The position numbers and the translations under genes were made by a program. The notes beneath the pieces were generated by a model. It saw only the letters and a list, made by a program, of their open reading frames with translations, did not search any database and was not told the origin of the DNA. DNA of 64,000 nt from CADEDV01 sp036383515 (GTDB lineage Bacteria > Bacteroidota > Bacteroidia > Chitinophagales > Chitinophagaceae). Shown piece after piece: positions 63,886 through 64,000 of the stretch; position 1 is the stretch's first letter; each line of letters opens with the position of its first letter. Location: positions 15,357 to 79,356 of the forward strand of contig DASVOE010000020.1 in the NCBI GenBank assembly GCA_036383515.1, given 5' to 3'.

Positions 63886-64000
63886 ATGGCAAAGCTAAAT
63901 TTTGGTGGCACGGAAGAAAACGTGGTAACCCGTGAAGAATTCCCGCTGAGCAAAGCTCAGGAAGTTTTAAAAAATGAAACAGTAGCAGTGATCGGCTATG
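63886..64000 (+). CDS. ilvC: Ketol-acid reductoisomerase (partial, 5' end)
   Basis: 38 full codons are visible before the window ends: MAKLNFGGTEENVVTREEFP and then the beginning of the NADPH-binding VAVIGYG. The N-terminus matches the long (class II) reductoisomerase of Bacteroidota. It follows ilvN after 91 bases containing the palindrome, completing the Ile/Val pathway. Confidence 0.93.
   Translation, partial: MAKLNFGGTEENVVTREEFPLSKAQEVLKNETVAVIGY

Overview
The window looks like chromosomal DNA from a member of the Bacteroidota, most likely the Chitinophagaceae. This is inferred from the moderately AT-rich sequence, the lack of Shine-Dalgarno motifs, promoters of the TTTG-N19-TAnnTTTG type, a short LeuA without a regulatory domain, the long-type IlvC N-terminus, DUF6702 and GldM-like proteins, and many palindromic intergenic repeats. 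No rRNA, tRNA, CRISPR array, transposase or integrase was seen.

Layout. (1) 1-6815, minus strand: a tightly packed type I restriction-modification operon, hsdM - HEPN protein - [nucleotidyltransferase::hsdS fusion] - hsdR, then the start of one more gene. (2) 6992-13744: a TetR regulator and a three-gene RND efflux pump (adaptor, inner-membrane pump, outer-membrane factor). (3) 13896-19867, minus: a cyanophycinase-like peptidase, two DUF418 membrane proteins, a membrane-anchored unknown, a DUF4242 lipoprotein and an isolated ORF6N protein. (4) 19958-33342: housekeeping genes (aconitase, a PspC-like protein, a BlaR1/BlaI pair, cysteine desulfurase, phosphoglucosamine mutase, a methyltransferase, an LTA-synthase-like sulfatase, a PAP2 phosphatase, a CorC/CNNM protein). 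(5) 33370-45192: DUF6702, HupE/UreJ-like, two tandem M1 peptidases with duplicated terminators, an esterase, a GldM-like lipoprotein, a MORN-like protein and a large Asp-box propeller. (6) 45261-53447: aroQ, a GNAT acetyltransferase, carA, then four same-strand accessory genes separated by related palindromic repeats, then a helical-repeat protein. (7) 53743-64000: leuA, leuC, leuD, leuB, ilvE, ilvD, ilvB, ilvN and the start of ilvC, covering almost all of branched-chain amino acid synthesis.

Three results stand out. First, an HEPN/MNT pair of toxin-antitoxin type is embedded in the restriction operon, with the nucleotidyltransferase fused without a linker to the specificity subunit HsdS. Second, between leuB and ilvE there is a complete attenuator: an unlisted 34-residue leader peptide with an Ile3-Val3-Ile3 run, a strong terminator before ilvE and a mutually exclusive antiterminator pairing. 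Third, two near-identical BlaI-type operators lie exactly on a well-formed promoter in front of blaI-blaR1. Several intergenic repeat families also reach into coding sequence, giving IlvE an extra tail and the Asp-box protein an internal insertion.
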